Source of the DNA: Fidelibacterota bacterium
GTDB taxonomy: Bacteria; Fidelibacterota; UBA8477; JABMPR01
Assembly: GCA_018673925.1 (NCBI GenBank)
Contig: JABHBL010000057.1
Span: 124,001 to 188,000 of the forward strand
Direction: 5' to 3'
Length of the DNA: 64,000 nucleotides
This document shows, piece by piece, positions 54,232 to 64,000 of this stretch. Each line of letters begins with the position of its first letter. The first letter of the stretch is position 1. Made by a program: the position numbers and the translations under genes. The notes below the pieces were generated by a model that saw nothing but the letters and a program-made list of their open reading frames with translations, searched no databases and was not told the origin of the DNA.

Positions 54232-57201
54232 CTAATCCAGAGAAATGAGTTTCTCGAAGATGTCTTTGTTTTGTTTTAACTTGTCTTCGTTTCCATACAC
54301 ACAAAGTGGACTGTTTTCCAGTATATCCGCAACCATGTTTTCATATGATTTAACATCTTTTAGAGATGTTGTTAAAACTGCTGTTCTTTCAGCTTGATGT
54401 TGTTCTTGGGTCAATCTTGTGAAGTAACGAGCCACGGCAGTATTGCCTTTTTGAGATGGTGTTTGGGGTCGATCCATCCCGGCAATGGTTCCGATGATAA
54501 ATCTCGTCATTTCCTTTTGGTCGATTTCCAGCGTCGCTAAAAAGTCAGGAGTCTTTGCATAATTTTCCAATGTGCTTTTCAGGTTAGGGTCACGATAAGA
54601 TCCAAAGTACACCTGCCCTGTTGGAGCAAAACGGGCAAAGCCACCATATGCCCCTCCAATGACTCGAACTTGATTCTTAAGCCATTCCCGGGAAATGATT
54701 TGATTAAGGACGCGGATTTTGCCATCCCAACTATATCCTAGATCAGTGAAATTAGCCCCCTGGACTACATACTGAACTTTGGAAGCAGCCATAAGACCTT
54801 CATTCTTATCGATGGATGTCAATTTCCATTCCTGAAAAGATGGTTTTTGCTTGCCAAGATTCTTAGAGAAACCTTTAAGCTCAGCTCTAAAAGTCTTTAG
54901 TGCATCATGAGAGCAGGTCGTCGAAGCAATTAGGTTTTTCCTGTTGAACAGAAGTTCTGATACATTTTTCAGAGCTATTATTAGACCGGCCTGTTTTGTA
55001 TCAAAATTTTCAACCAGATCTGAAATGAACCAGTAGTATTCCAGCCCTCTGGTTAATTCATTATACATGCCAGCCTTGGTTGTATATGAAAAGAGTCTGG
55101 TTCTGGCATAGCCCAGACCATCACGCTTTACATTGGCTGACAAACGCGAATGATGGCGTGTCAGAACGTCTTTAATTCGATCTACATCATCCAGTTGTGA
55201 ATGTCTCAGAATTTCTTCAGAGAAGTCGAAAACCTTTTTCTGGTCAGGTGACATTGCCTTGGTGGACAAAACAAACTTTGGTATCAGTTGATCATCATCC
55301 CGGTTTTGTAGATAGCTGGTCAAGTATGTGCTAAATCCTCCAAGATGGGTATCCAGGGCGTTATCAAGCTCTCCAAAGGTGTAGTTCTCAGTTGCGATTG
55401 AACCCAGGAGAGTTGCCAACAGAGCAGCATAGGGAAGCTGATCCTCGCTTAAAACACGGAGATCAAAGAATAGGCGGATATAACTGATATCATTAGTGAA
55501 GGCTTCAAAATGCAAATACGGGATACGTGAAACACGTGATTCATCTGCGATAAACCAATCAGCTTCCGGATTAATGTCCTCAAGGTCTAACAGGGGAATA
55601 GTGGCAAGCGCTTCTGGAGTGTCTTCAGTTTTCTGATAACCAACCAGCATTTCAGTATGATCAACGAGCTGAGTCACCTCATCAGGGGAGAGGCTTGATT
55701 TATAGGTGGCCAACTCTGAGCTGGTGCGGATATCGTTTTCTCCCTCAAGTCCCGGTTTTGGATTCAGGGTGAATAACAGGGCGTGGGGGTTGTTGACCAG
55801 CGATTCAGTGATTAGACTTTCGAGATAACCCTTAGTGATGGCCTGTTTAAAGGCCGCCAGGGGCTTTTCATATTCCAAACCACTAAAAGGCTCATCAGAC
55901 CAAAACCAGCTGCTTAAGGCTTTTTGGTTGTAGTACAGTCCTTTCTGTGGCGTGTTTCCTTCACGGAGGTTAAACTCCATTCGATTCAAAATTCCAGTAA
56001 CGGCTTCCTGATCAACTCCCTCACGGGTAACCTTTTCCAGGGTTTCAAGAACGATCTGCTTGAATATTTCGCCATCATCTGGATTAGCATCTTTAACCTG
56101 AATATGTAAAACATTCTGCTTCAAGTCATCCAGCCAGGCGCTGACATCTTTACCTATCCCTGCTTCCTGGAGCGCCAGACGGACAGGGGCAGACTCATTA
56201 TTAAATAGAGCCTGGGTGAGTACCCTTAGACCGAGGCCAAGCTGTTGATCGCTACTCAGTCCAACGACAAAGGAAAGTGAGAGATAGGAGTTTCCTTCCA
56301 GCTCTGAGTCCTCTGTGGCAGAATAGACTCCAGAAGCTGAACGCAGTGCCTCAAAGGCAGGCTGCAAAGGGATATCAACAACTTGATCAGAAGGTGAATA
56401 TTTTGAAAGGTAGTGTTCATCAATAAAGGCTAGCTCTGATTCTGTGTCACCATCACCATACAGAAAGATATATGAGTTGGAGGGATGATAATATTTACGA
56501 TGAAAATTGAGAAAGTCCTCGTGGGTCAGTGTGGGGATGGCTGCGGGATATCCTCCTGACGAAAAGCGGTAGGGTGTATCAGGAAAAAGCTGTTTGTCCA
56601 CCAAATAACCCAGCTCTCTGGTTGGGCTTGAAAAAGCCCCCTTCATCTCATTATAAACCACACCCTTATAGGTGATGCTTGAGTCAACATGCTCCAGATC
56701 GTGGTGCCAGCCTTCTTGCTCCAGAATACGAGGATCTTCATAAATAAGGGGGTTAAAGACAGCATCGAGATAGATATGCATGAGGGAGCGGAAATCCTTG
56801 TCATTCATACTTGAGACAGGGTATAGCGTAATGTCGCTGCCCGTCATGGCATTGAGAAAAGTATTCAAAGAGCCTTTGGATAATATATCGAAGGGGCTTT
56901 TTACAGGAAAGTTTTTTGAACCATTCAGTACGGAGTGTTCCAGAATATGGGGGGTTCCAGCGTCGGACTCAGTAACCGTTTTAAAGGTAATACAGAAGGT
57001 CTTATTGAGGTCTGTATTTGAAATTTTTAGCAAACGAGCCCCGGACTGTACATGTTTAAACAATAAGCATTCCGCATCCACTTCTTTTACAAAACGTTTT
57101 TCGACAAGCTTAAAGCCTGACATGGTATCTCCTGTCTGTGGTTGTGCCATTACTGCAATACTGAGGAGTGTTGCCATGAGCATGGTGATGATTTTGGGCA
57201 T
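54232..57201 (-). CDS. M16C-family zinc metallopeptidase (presequence protease-like)
   Basis: A 989-aa exported peptidase. A signal peptide (1-19, ending VMA) is followed by the inverted zinc motif HILEH (85-89), the hallmark of pitrilysin-type enzymes; the distal Glu is probably in VVYNEMKGAFSSP about 90 residues on. The length and C-terminal half (WKLTSIDKNEGLMAASKVQY and VIGGAYGGFARF) match the PreP/Cym1 subgroup, which degrades unstructured peptides inside a closed chamber. The Sec signal suggests periplasmic peptide clean-up, for example of signal-peptide or secreted-peptide fragments. Single gene. Confidence 0.93.
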   Translation of the reverse strand: MPKIITMLMATLLSIAVMAQPQTGDTMSGFKLVEKRFVKEVDAECLLFKHVQSGARLLKISNTDLNKTFCITFKTVTESDAGTPHILEHSVLNGSKNFPVKSPFDILSKGSLNTFLNAMTGSDITLYPVSSMNDKDFRSLMHIYLDAVFNPLIYEDPRILEQEGWHHDLEHVDSSITYKGVVYNEMKGAFSSPTRELGYLVDKQLFPDTPYRFSSGGYPAAIPTLTHEDFLNFHRKYYHPSNSYIFLYGDGDTESELAFIDEHYLSKYSPSDQVVDIPLQPAFEALRSASGVYSATEDSELEGNSYLSLSFVVGLSSDQQLGLGLRVLTQALFNNESAPVRLALQEAGIGKDVSAWLDDLKQNVLHIQVKDANPDDGEIFKQIVLETLEKVTREGVDQEAVTGILNRMEFNLREGNTPQKGLYYNQKALSSWFWSDEPFSGLEYEKPLAAFKQAITKGYLESLITESLVNNPHALLFTLNPKPGLEGENDIRTSSELATYKSSLSPDEVTQLVDHTEMLVGYQKTEDTPEALATIPLLDLEDINPEADWFIADESRVSRIPYLHFEAFTNDISYIRLFFDLRVLSEDQLPYAALLATLLGSIATENYTFGELDNALDTHLGGFSTYLTSYLQNRDDDQLIPKFVLSTKAMSPDQKKVFDFSEEILRHSQLDDVDRIKDVLTRHHSRLSANVKRDGLGYARTRLFSYTTKAGMYNELTRGLEYYWFISDLVENFDTKQAGLIIALKNVSELLFNRKNLIASTTCSHDALKTFRAELKGFSKNLGKQKPSFQEWKLTSIDKNEGLMAASKVQYVVQGANFTDLGYSWDGKIRVLNQIISREWLKNQVRVIGGAYGGFARFAPTGQVYFGSYRDPNLKSTLENYAKTPDFLATLEIDQKEMTRFIIGTIAGMDRPQTPSQKGNTAVARYFTRLTQEQHQAERTAVLTTSLKDVKSYENMVADILENSPLCVYGNEDKLKQNKDIFEKLISLD

Positions 57202-57282
57202 AATTATCCCCCTTCAATAAATGGTTCTAGATGTTTCCGTGACAAAGGCCTTGAAGATATAACACTTCCAGTGGATAAAAGA

Positions 57283-57318
57283 CCCCAAAAAGAAAAAGCC
57301 AGCGAAACACTGGCTCTC
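57283..57318 (-). terminator. Hairpin downstream of the giant surface-protein gene
   Basis: GCCAG / CTGGC (57298-57302 with 57310-57314), read on the minus strand, is followed by TTTTTCTTTTT. It lies about 30 bp after the stop codon of the giant gene. Confidence 0.85.
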
Positions 57319-57348
57319 TCAAAATTGATCAGGATCTATTAGGGGGGG

Positions 57349-60300
57349 TTAGTCAACCACAACCCTGAAGGTAACAGTTCCGTTTTCACCGGTTACCAGA
57401 TCCAGAGCCCGTTCATATTTGATGTCAGTGACAGGCGCTGCCTGCGAAGCATCATATCCACCGGCGACCTCATGCTGGAAGGTGATGGTCATACCACTAC
57501 CTGCAGCAGAATTTTGTACATAGGTTGCATTTTGTGGAACAGCCTGATCAACCACGACATTTTTTGCAACACCCACACCAATATTGGAATAGGTAACCGT
57601 ATAGGTCAGGGTGTCACCTGGCAAGGCAGTGTTTAAATCGACAGTTTCAACCAGAAACAACTCAGGTAAAGGCATGGGAAGACCGGTACCGCTAATGCTA
57701 AAGGTATAGGGGTTTTCGTCACTATCATCAGAAGCAATACTTATGGTGGCCGAACGTACTCCCTCACCACCAGGAATAAATCGAATATTAAAGTCTGTGG
57801 ACCCACCTCCGGCTGAAATGGTTGATTGAGGTATAAGGGTTAATACAAAATCACTCGCATGAGCACCTGAAATGGTGATGTATGGAGACGCGCCTGTCAA
57901 GGTCAAAATAGCACTGCCAGTATTCTCAATTGTATAACCAACCCAGCTTGATGAATCAACTATGGTATCTTGAAATATCGTACTGTCGGCCACGGCAGGT
58001 GTTACATCGCCACTTGCGATGGATATACCATTACCCAAAACGGTGATTTCAGGACTGGCAATACCAGTACCTTGAATGGCAAAATCAAATGGATTTTCAT
58101 CATCATCGTCATTGGCGATACTTAGACTGGCTGTTCTTAATCCCACAGCAGTTGGGTTAAATGTGACCGTAAAGGCAATCGAATCGCCAGGAGCCACAGA
58201 AGATGCGGAGGGCTGGCTGCTAACCAGAAAATCTCCTGCATGGCTACCACTGAGAACAACCAGTGGAACACCACTAAGGGTTAACACACCGCTACCAATA
58301 TTCTTTAGATAGAAGGTGTTTTCTTGTGTAGCAGCGAGGATATCCTTGCTGCCAAAGTCAGTATTGTCCGTGCTGATGGGAGAACTATCACCATCCGAGA
58401 TGGATTCACCATTGCCCAAAACGGTGATTTCAGGAGTAGCCAGACCAATACCCTGGATTGAGAAATTATAAGGGTCCTCATCCAGATCATTGTTAGCGAT
58501 TGAAATGGTAGCCACTCTCAAACCTGCCGAGCTTGGATCAAACGTGACTGTAAACGTGGTGGAATTATTTGTGGTAACCGGTGAGGACGGCACACTCGTG
58601 ACAGTAAAGTCAGAAGCGTTGTCACCTGTTATATCTACATAGGTGGAGGGATTTGAGAGCGTTAGATCTGCATTTCCAGTATTAAGAATAGAAAAGCTTT
58701 GGGCCTGAGTTCCCGTAAGAATATCCTCTGAACCAAAATCAGTAAAGTCGGAAGCTGTTGGTGTAATATCACCATCAACAATAACATTCCCATTTCCACT
58801 AACCTGAATTTCTGAAGCAAGACCGAACCCTCGAATATCAAAGGTAAATGGGTTTTCATCAGAGTCAGTATTGGCAATAGTGACAGTGGCCGATCTCAAA
58901 CCTTCTGTTGTTGGGATAAAGCGAATGTCAAAACTGGTGCTGTCATTCGAAGCCACGGTTTCAGAGGGTTGAACTTTAACATAAAAGTCTGCGGCATTAG
59001 TTCCGGATAGAGAAACTCTGGGTGTGCCATTTAGGGTAAGCGTGGCACCATTGCCATTAAAGACTTTGTAGGTATGGATGACAGAATCAATCTGGGCGTC
59101 GATTGAGCCAAAATCTGTATGATCTAAAGTGGATGGCGAATTGTCACCATCAACGATGTCAACATTATTGCCTTTAATGCTGATTTCTGGTGCGGATTGT
59201 TGATAAACACCAACATCAAGACTTGAAAGAAAGACACCACTACTGATTACCAGGGCGCCAGACTCACCAGTACTAGCATTAACATCACTATCAACAGCAT
59301 CGTCACCACCAGCATCCTGGGGTGAAAAAACATAACCAGCAGGCAAGCCAGTAAAGTAGAGTCGGTGTGTGTTTGGACTTAGGTTTGTGAACGAGTAGTA
59401 CCCGTTGGCATCAGTGATTGTAGTTGCCACGCTGGCACCACCATCAATCTTGATTTCTACGTCGATTCCGGGAACACCTGCTTCTCCCACATCTTGAACA
59501 CCGTCCTCATTCACATCAAGCCAGACAAAATCTCCCACGCCAGTAGTTTTAAAGCCAGCGTCACGGGTATTATCTACTCCACTAATGCCTAGGAAGAAGG
59601 TTGCAGTCTTGCCACTATTTGCAGGGTCGGCATCACTATCAAGGGCATCATCTCCACCTTGATCTAAGGGGGAAAGGCTATATCCAACAGGAGCACCTGT
59701 AAATGAGAGATAATAATTTCCCGAGGCAAGACCCCCAAAAGAATAGGTGCCATCAGCAGCGCTAACTGCTGTACCCTGAAGATTGTCTCCTGAGTCATAT
59801 AGGGATACAGTTATTCCAGGCATGACATCTTCACCGGCATCTTGGATGCCATCGCCATCATTGTCCAGCCAAACCAGATTACCAATTACACCATCTGATG
59901 GACTGGTACCATTACCTTGAAGATCGAACACAAATGGCGACACATCTGGATCATTATTGGCTATGGAAATAGTTGCATTGCGAAGCCCAATACTCGAAGG
60001 GTCAAATTCAACAACGAAAGTTGTGCTGTTTCCTGTTGTTACAGATGCTGCAGGTGGTGTGGTAACTGAAAATTCGGATGCCTGGGCCCCAGAGAACGAA
60101 ATAGTTCCAATTGTCAGGCTGGCATTACCACTGTTGCTAATGGTATATGTTACCAGTTGAGTGCCAGTTGTTATATCCACGTCACCAAACATAGTGCTAT
60201 CGGTCAAACCAGGTGAGGTATCTCCAGTGGTGATTGTCACGCTGTTCCCTGAAACACTCATTTCCGGGGTCGTGATGCCAGTACCTTGAATGTTAAAAGA

Positions 60301-63300
60301 GTAGGGGTTTTCGCCACCAGTCGGATCACTGTTTCCAATACTTATGTTTGCTTCGCGAAGCCCTGTTCCCGAGGGGTCAAAGGCCACGGTAAAGGCCACG
60401 GTACTGCTGGGGGCAACCAGGGTGGCGGGATTAGAAATGATAGTAAAGTCGCTGGCGTGGGTACCTGAAATAGCAATAATGGGATTATCACCCAGAACCA
60501 GATCATCGCCACCCGTGTTATGCACAACAAATTCTTGATTTGCGGTAAAGCCGCCGACCACCTCAATACTCCCAAAATCTGAACCATCAGGCACATGTGG
60601 TGACGTGTCACCAGCGAGAATGCCGATCATATTACCTGTGATATTGATCTCAGATAGTGATGTTGGGTCATAAATACCAGTTCCCTGGATGGTGAATGTA
60701 TAAGGGTCCTCATCAGCATCGTCATTTTGAATGTTAATTGTGGCTTGACGCGTACCCAGAGCAAAGGGTGTGAAGGTGACCTCAAAAGTAGTTGTCGCGC
60801 TATCAATCGCTATAGCATTGGCAGGTGTCGAAGTAATGGTGAACTCAGAGGCATTCGGACCTGTAAATTCTACATAGGGTGGTGGACCAGTCAGGCTCAG
60901 CACGGCATATCCAATATTTCGGACCACAAATGTTGCAGTGGCAGGTACACCAGAGATTTCAGCAGAACCCATATCTGTGAAATCACCGCTAGTGGGGAAA
61001 ATATCTCCAGAATCAATAACTAATCCATTTCCAAGAACTTCAATCTCTTCATCCAGGGTTGATGTCCCCAACCCTTCAATGGCAAAACTGAATGGGTTCT
61101 CATCTGAATCATCATTGGGAATCAACACGGTTGCTTGCCTGATTCCGGTTGTGGTTGGGTCAAAAGCGAGCTGAAAAGTGATAGACCCAGCTGGTGCAAT
61201 AGTTGAGCTAGCAGGTTGCTGATTGATAATGAAGTCTCCAGCATTGGCACCGGTGATCTGAACAATGGGTAGCCCGGTAAGCGTGAGGTTGCCAGACCCA
61301 ACGCTCTGAATTGTGAAGGAATAGACCAGGGGTGGATCAGCTACATCCCGACCACCAAAATCTGTTAAGTCAGTCGTTGATGGTGTCGTGTCCCCGTGAG
61401 GAATGTCATTCAAGTTTCCCTGGAGTGCAATCTCCGGTGATGAGGTTCCTGTTCCCTGAATATTGAAAACGAAGGGGTTCTCATCTGAATCTGTACTGGC
61501 TATTGTAACTGTTGCTTCACGTAACCCAGTCGCCGTTGGGTTAAAACTAACGGTAAAAGTTGTTGATCCACTCGTTGCTGCCACAGGACTTGTTGGATTT
61601 GCGGTAACAGAAAAATCACCGGGATGATCACCACCAACAACTACTAGCGTGCCTCCCGTTAGAGCGAGATCGGCGGGTCCGGTATTCAGTATTGTGAATA
61701 CAGAACTATTGGAGCCAGTATCAATATCATGACTGCCAAAGTCTGTATCATCTGCAATGGCTGGCGAGATATCGCCAGATGTGATATCCTGACCATTCCC
61801 CTGGAATGAAATTTCTGGAGCAAGACCCGTACCTTGGATATCAAAGTCGTAGGGGTTTTCGTTAGCATCATTATTTGAAATAGACAAGACCGCAGACCGT
61901 AGACCATTGTCGATAGGATCAAAGGTGATCTGAAATGTGGTGGTTTGCGCCGTAGTCAACGTGGTAAGTGCCGGAGCAGTCGTCAAGGTAAAGTCAGCTG
62001 CATTTGTACCCGAGATCTCTACCAGAGGTGAGCCGTTAAGAGTGAGGTTGGCTGAACCTCCAGCATTATCAATGGTAAACGTGTGAATAACGGACCCACT
62101 TACAGCGGAGAGGGAACCAAAGTCAGTGTCATCTGCCGTGCCTGGGCTGGTGTCCCCATCTGGGATTGAATTGCCATTTCCAACGACATTCATCTCGGGA
62201 AAAGAATTCTGCTCCATTCCAGCATCGATACTGCTGATATAGTCATTATTAATGGTGAATAAATCAGAGAGACCTGTTGATGTGTTTATATCACTATCAA
62301 CTTCATCAGTAGCACCACTGTTTTGGTTAACGAACTGATAACCACCAGGAAGATTGCTTACGCGAATTCTGTAGTCGTCAGCAGAAACATTGCTGAAGGA
62401 GTAAAGGCCATTAGCATCTGAGGTGGTTGCATCCACTGTCGATCCATTGCTTTCCAGTACAAGCTCGACTGTGACACCTGGAATGCCCGGTTCGCCATAG
62501 TCCTGGTCGTCATTACTGTTTAGGTCATCCCAGATAAAATCACCGACACCAGCGGCTGTATATCCAGCATCGATACCTTCTTCGATCAAACCAACACCAA
62601 CAAAGAAGTTTGGAGTACGACCCAGTGAATCCTGATGCGTATTTGCATCACTATCGCTGGAACCATCTACACCCTGGTGTTGAGCTGTCAGGGAAAAACC
62701 AGCGGGGGCACTTGAGAACACGATATAATACTCAGAGGGCGAAAGGTTTTGAAAAAGGTATTCACCGTTTGCATCTGTAATGTCGGAGGCAATAAAGGGA
62801 CTGTCAATACTATATAAGTCAACTACAACTCCAGGTAGGCCGGGCTCTCCAGCATCTTGAATTCCATCTCCATTGCTATCAACCCAGACCTTATCACCCA
62901 CCTGTCCAGTGGCGGGCAGTGGAGCCGGAACGAGAGGACAGGAGGCCCCATCAGACTTATTTAAGTTGGCCTGTCCCAGCCCGACATAAATACTAAATCC
63001 GGTTGGGGATATCTTATACATTCGCCCACTTTGGCTGTTGGTTGTAAAGAGATAACCATCATCTGCAGACCAGGCTGCACCATAGTAAGCGCTGTTTATG
63101 CTATTGAGGTAGTCATCTGCCAATCTTCCGGTGATTGTGGCAGTTGAGACAATATGTGTAAGAGGATCATATATGTATAGCAGCTCACCATGCATACCAT
63201 AAAATTTTCCGTCAGCATCCAAAAAGGCCATGTCAATGGGAACCCAGGTGACACCAGATGTGTTTTGATAGGTAACCGTCCCAGCACTGGCATCAAAGAT

Positions 63301-64000
63301 TCCTACCTGAGTACCGGTTGAATTCCAGAAGTACATATTACCCGAAACATCAAAGTCAGCACGCCAGGACTCATAATTGATGGATACATTTAGTACATCG
63401 ACGTTGTAGTCACCGTCAATTCGAATAATATTATTTCCCGCTACGTCATTGTCCATCTCAAACCCGTAAAGCAAGCCATCTTCAACATTGTAGCCAACAC
63501 CGTTAATGGAATAATTCATTTGAGTCATGGTTGTGTAGGCATATGGATTTACCGTGGCATCCATGTATGAAACAACACCATCATTACCATAGATATGAAA
63601 GAACCTGGATACACAGGGGAACGGCGTTAAGTTTCCCTTTCCCTCACCAGTCATCCAAAACGTATAAGGGGACTCATTACCGTCAGCATTTACGATAGAA
63701 ACATAGGCGTTTCGTGTACCAATCTGACCGGGGTCAAATTTGACAATAAAGTCGGAACTTCCACCTGCTGCGATTGAAGCAGATGGTTGAGTCTCAACAG
63801 TAAATTCAGTTGATGCGTCGCCTGCTATTTCTACTCGAGGATTTCCTGACAACGCCAGAGCTGAATCACCAGTGTTATAAATGGTATAGGTAATATACTT
63901 GTCACCAAACCAGGGGGTGACATCTCCAAAATCAGTGCTGTCAGTATCGCTGGGGGTAACAGAACCGCTATAAATAATGTTGCTATTTCCACGTACTTCG
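57349..64000 (-). CDS. Giant repetitive surface protein, 5' end outside the window
   Basis: About 2216 residues are visible and the frame is still open at the right edge, so the start is missing. From the N-terminal side: one choice-of-anchor D domain, a YVTN/DUF6923-like region (about 115-340), two SdrD-B modules (VGDKVWVDSNGDGIQDAGEP and similar), six choice-of-anchor D modules, two more SdrD-B modules, four more choice-of-anchor D modules, and a DUF11 domain ending TVTFRVVVD. The recurring choice-of-anchor D start is GD-x-(S/T)P-x-x-x-D-x-TDFG. Probably a cell-surface or secreted adhesin-like protein; no C-terminal sorting domain is visible after DUF11. Confidence 0.9.
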   Translation of the reverse strand, partial: EVRGNSNIIYSGSVTPSDTDSTDFGDVTPWFGDKYITYTIYNTGDSALALSGNPRVEIAGDASTEFTVETQPSASIAAGGSSDFIVKFDPGQIGTRNAYVSIVNADGNESPYTFWMTGEGKGNLTPFPCVSRFFHIYGNDGVVSYMDATVNPYAYTTMTQMNYSINGVGYNVEDGLLYGFEMDNDVAGNNIIRIDGDYNVDVLNVSINYESWRADFDVSGNMYFWNSTGTQVGIFDASAGTVTYQNTSGVTWVPIDMAFLDADGKFYGMHGELLYIYDPLTHIVSTATITGRLADDYLNSINSAYYGAAWSADDGYLFTTNSQSGRMYKISPTGFSIYVGLGQANLNKSDGASCPLVPAPLPATGQVGDKVWVDSNGDGIQDAGEPGLPGVVVDLYSIDSPFIASDITDANGEYLFQNLSPSEYYIVFSSAPAGFSLTAQHQGVDGSSDSDANTHQDSLGRTPNFFVGVGLIEEGIDAGYTAAGVGDFIWDDLNSNDDQDYGEPGIPGVTVELVLESNGSTVDATTSDANGLYSFSNVSADDYRIRVSNLPGGYQFVNQNSGATDEVDSDINTSTGLSDLFTINNDYISSIDAGMEQNSFPEMNVVGNGNSIPDGDTSPGTADDTDFGSLSAVSGSVIHTFTIDNAGGSANLTLNGSPLVEISGTNAADFTLTTAPALTTLTTAQTTTFQITFDPIDNGLRSAVLSISNNDANENPYDFDIQGTGLAPEISFQGNGQDITSGDISPAIADDTDFGSHDIDTGSNSSVFTILNTGPADLALTGGTLVVVGGDHPGDFSVTANPTSPVAATSGSTTFTVSFNPTATGLREATVTIASTDSDENPFVFNIQGTGTSSPEIALQGNLNDIPHGDTTPSTTDLTDFGGRDVADPPLVYSFTIQSVGSGNLTLTGLPIVQITGANAGDFIINQQPASSTIAPAGSITFQLAFDPTTTGIRQATVLIPNDDSDENPFSFAIEGLGTSTLDEEIEVLGNGLVIDSGDIFPTSGDFTDMGSAEISGVPATATFVVRNIGYAVLSLTGPPPYVEFTGPNASEFTITSTPANAIAIDSATTTFEVTFTPFALGTRQATINIQNDDADEDPYTFTIQGTGIYDPTSLSEINITGNMIGILAGDTSPHVPDGSDFGSIEVVGGFTANQEFVVHNTGGDDLVLGDNPIIAISGTHASDFTIISNPATLVAPSSTVAFTVAFDPSGTGLREANISIGNSDPTGGENPYSFNIQGTGITTPEMSVSGNSVTITTGDTSPGLTDSTMFGDVDITTGTQLVTYTISNSGNASLTIGTISFSGAQASEFSVTTPPAASVTTGNSTTFVVEFDPSSIGLRNATISIANNDPDVSPFVFDLQGNGTSPSDGVIGNLVWLDNDGDGIQDAGEDVMPGITVSLYDSGDNLQGTAVSAADGTYSFGGLASGNYYLSFTGAPVGYSLSPLDQGGDDALDSDADPANSGKTATFFLGISGVDNTRDAGFKTTGVGDFVWLDVNEDGVQDVGEAGVPGIDVEIKIDGGASVATTITDANGYYSFTNLSPNTHRLYFTGLPAGYVFSPQDAGGDDAVDSDVNASTGESGALVISSGVFLSSLDVGVYQQSAPEISIKGNNVDIVDGDNSPSTLDHTDFGSIDAQIDSVIHTYKVFNGNGATLTLNGTPRVSLSGTNAADFYVKVQPSETVASNDSTSFDIRFIPTTEGLRSATVTIANTDSDENPFTFDIRGFGLASEIQVSGNGNVIVDGDITPTASDFTDFGSEDILTGTQAQSFSILNTGNADLTLSNPSTYVDITGDNASDFTVTSVPSSPVTTNNSTTFTVTFDPSSAGLRVATISIANNDLDEDPYNFSIQGIGLATPEITVLGNGESISDGDSSPISTDNTDFGSKDILAATQENTFYLKNIGSGVLTLSGVPLVVLSGSHAGDFLVSSQPSASSVAPGDSIAFTVTFNPTAVGLRTASLSIANDDDDENPFDFAIQGTGIASPEITVLGNGISIASGDVTPAVADSTIFQDTIVDSSSWVGYTIENTGSAILTLTGASPYITISGAHASDFVLTLIPQSTISAGGGSTDFNIRFIPGGEGVRSATISIASDDSDENPYTFSISGTGLPMPLPELFLVETVDLNTALPGDTLTYTVTYSNIGVGVAKNVVVDQAVPQNATYVQNSAAGSGMTITFQHEVAGGYDASQAAPVTDIKYERALDLVTGENGTVTFRVVVD

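Noticed and set aside
55528-55543. parS-like TGAAACACGTGATTCA inside the M16C gene
   Set aside because: It has the CACGTG core but the arms are in the wrong order for parS.
57349-64000. Regular DNA repeats that could be read as a CRISPR-like array
   Set aside because: The repetition is at protein-module level (about 105 aa), diverged at DNA level, and lies in one open frame.

Overview
The window looks like a chromosomal piece of a Gram-negative bacterium of the Fibrobacteres-Chlorobi-Bacteroidetes (FCB) type. Pointers are a DUF3078 outer-membrane protein, SurA/PpiC periplasmic foldases, many Sec signal peptides and lipoboxes, TTG starts, and a giant surface protein built of choice-of-anchor D and SdrD-B modules. 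An aerobic marine lineage such as Marinimicrobia (SAR406) would fit the caa3-type oxidase, Ni superoxide dismutase and monomeric isocitrate dehydrogenase, but this placement is inference. No tRNA, rRNA, insertion sequence or CRISPR array was seen. Both window edges cut a gene.

Layout. 0-8 kb: respiratory cluster on the minus strand (sco, coxA, coxC, coxD-like, coxB, ctaB), then DUF1456, Ni-SOD with a Sec signal, a nucleotidyltransferase and a tiny Lys-rich protein. 8-13.3 kb: monomeric icd, then an ArsR-controlled thiol-relay/permease operon. 13.6-15.9 kb: AT-rich Na/Pi cotransporter, PhoU-like and GNAT genes. 15.9-16.7 kb: a gene-free AT-rich gap with DnaA boxes and trio-like repeats, a candidate replication origin. 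16.7-29.4 kb: minus-strand block surA, two ppiC lipoproteins, mfd, mnmG, mnmE, yidC, yidD, rnpA, rpmH, with two parS-like sites at the two ends of mnmG. 29.7-38.5 kb: plus-strand dnaA, bcp and a surface-glycan cluster (FemAB-like, GT39-like, flippase, three glycosyltransferases). 38.6-51 kb: mixed housekeeping, lipoproteins, pepF, GroES-like plus DUF1844, SpoIID-like, and a large PAS/GAF sensor kinase with a single-domain response regulator. 51-54.1 kb: DUF3078 protein, then a compact locus of structured leader RNA, small secreted two-Cys peptide, secreted propeller-like protein and MauE/DoxX membrane redox protein. 54.2-64 kb: an M16C metallopeptidase and the 3' end of the giant adhesin-like gene.

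The most interesting items are the small-peptide/propeller/MauE locus at 52-54 kb, the parS sites that encode the start of Mfd and the end of MnmG, the candidate oriC lying 13 kb from dnaA, and the paired REP-like repeat inside the cox operon. All domain calls come from reading motifs; no database search was run.
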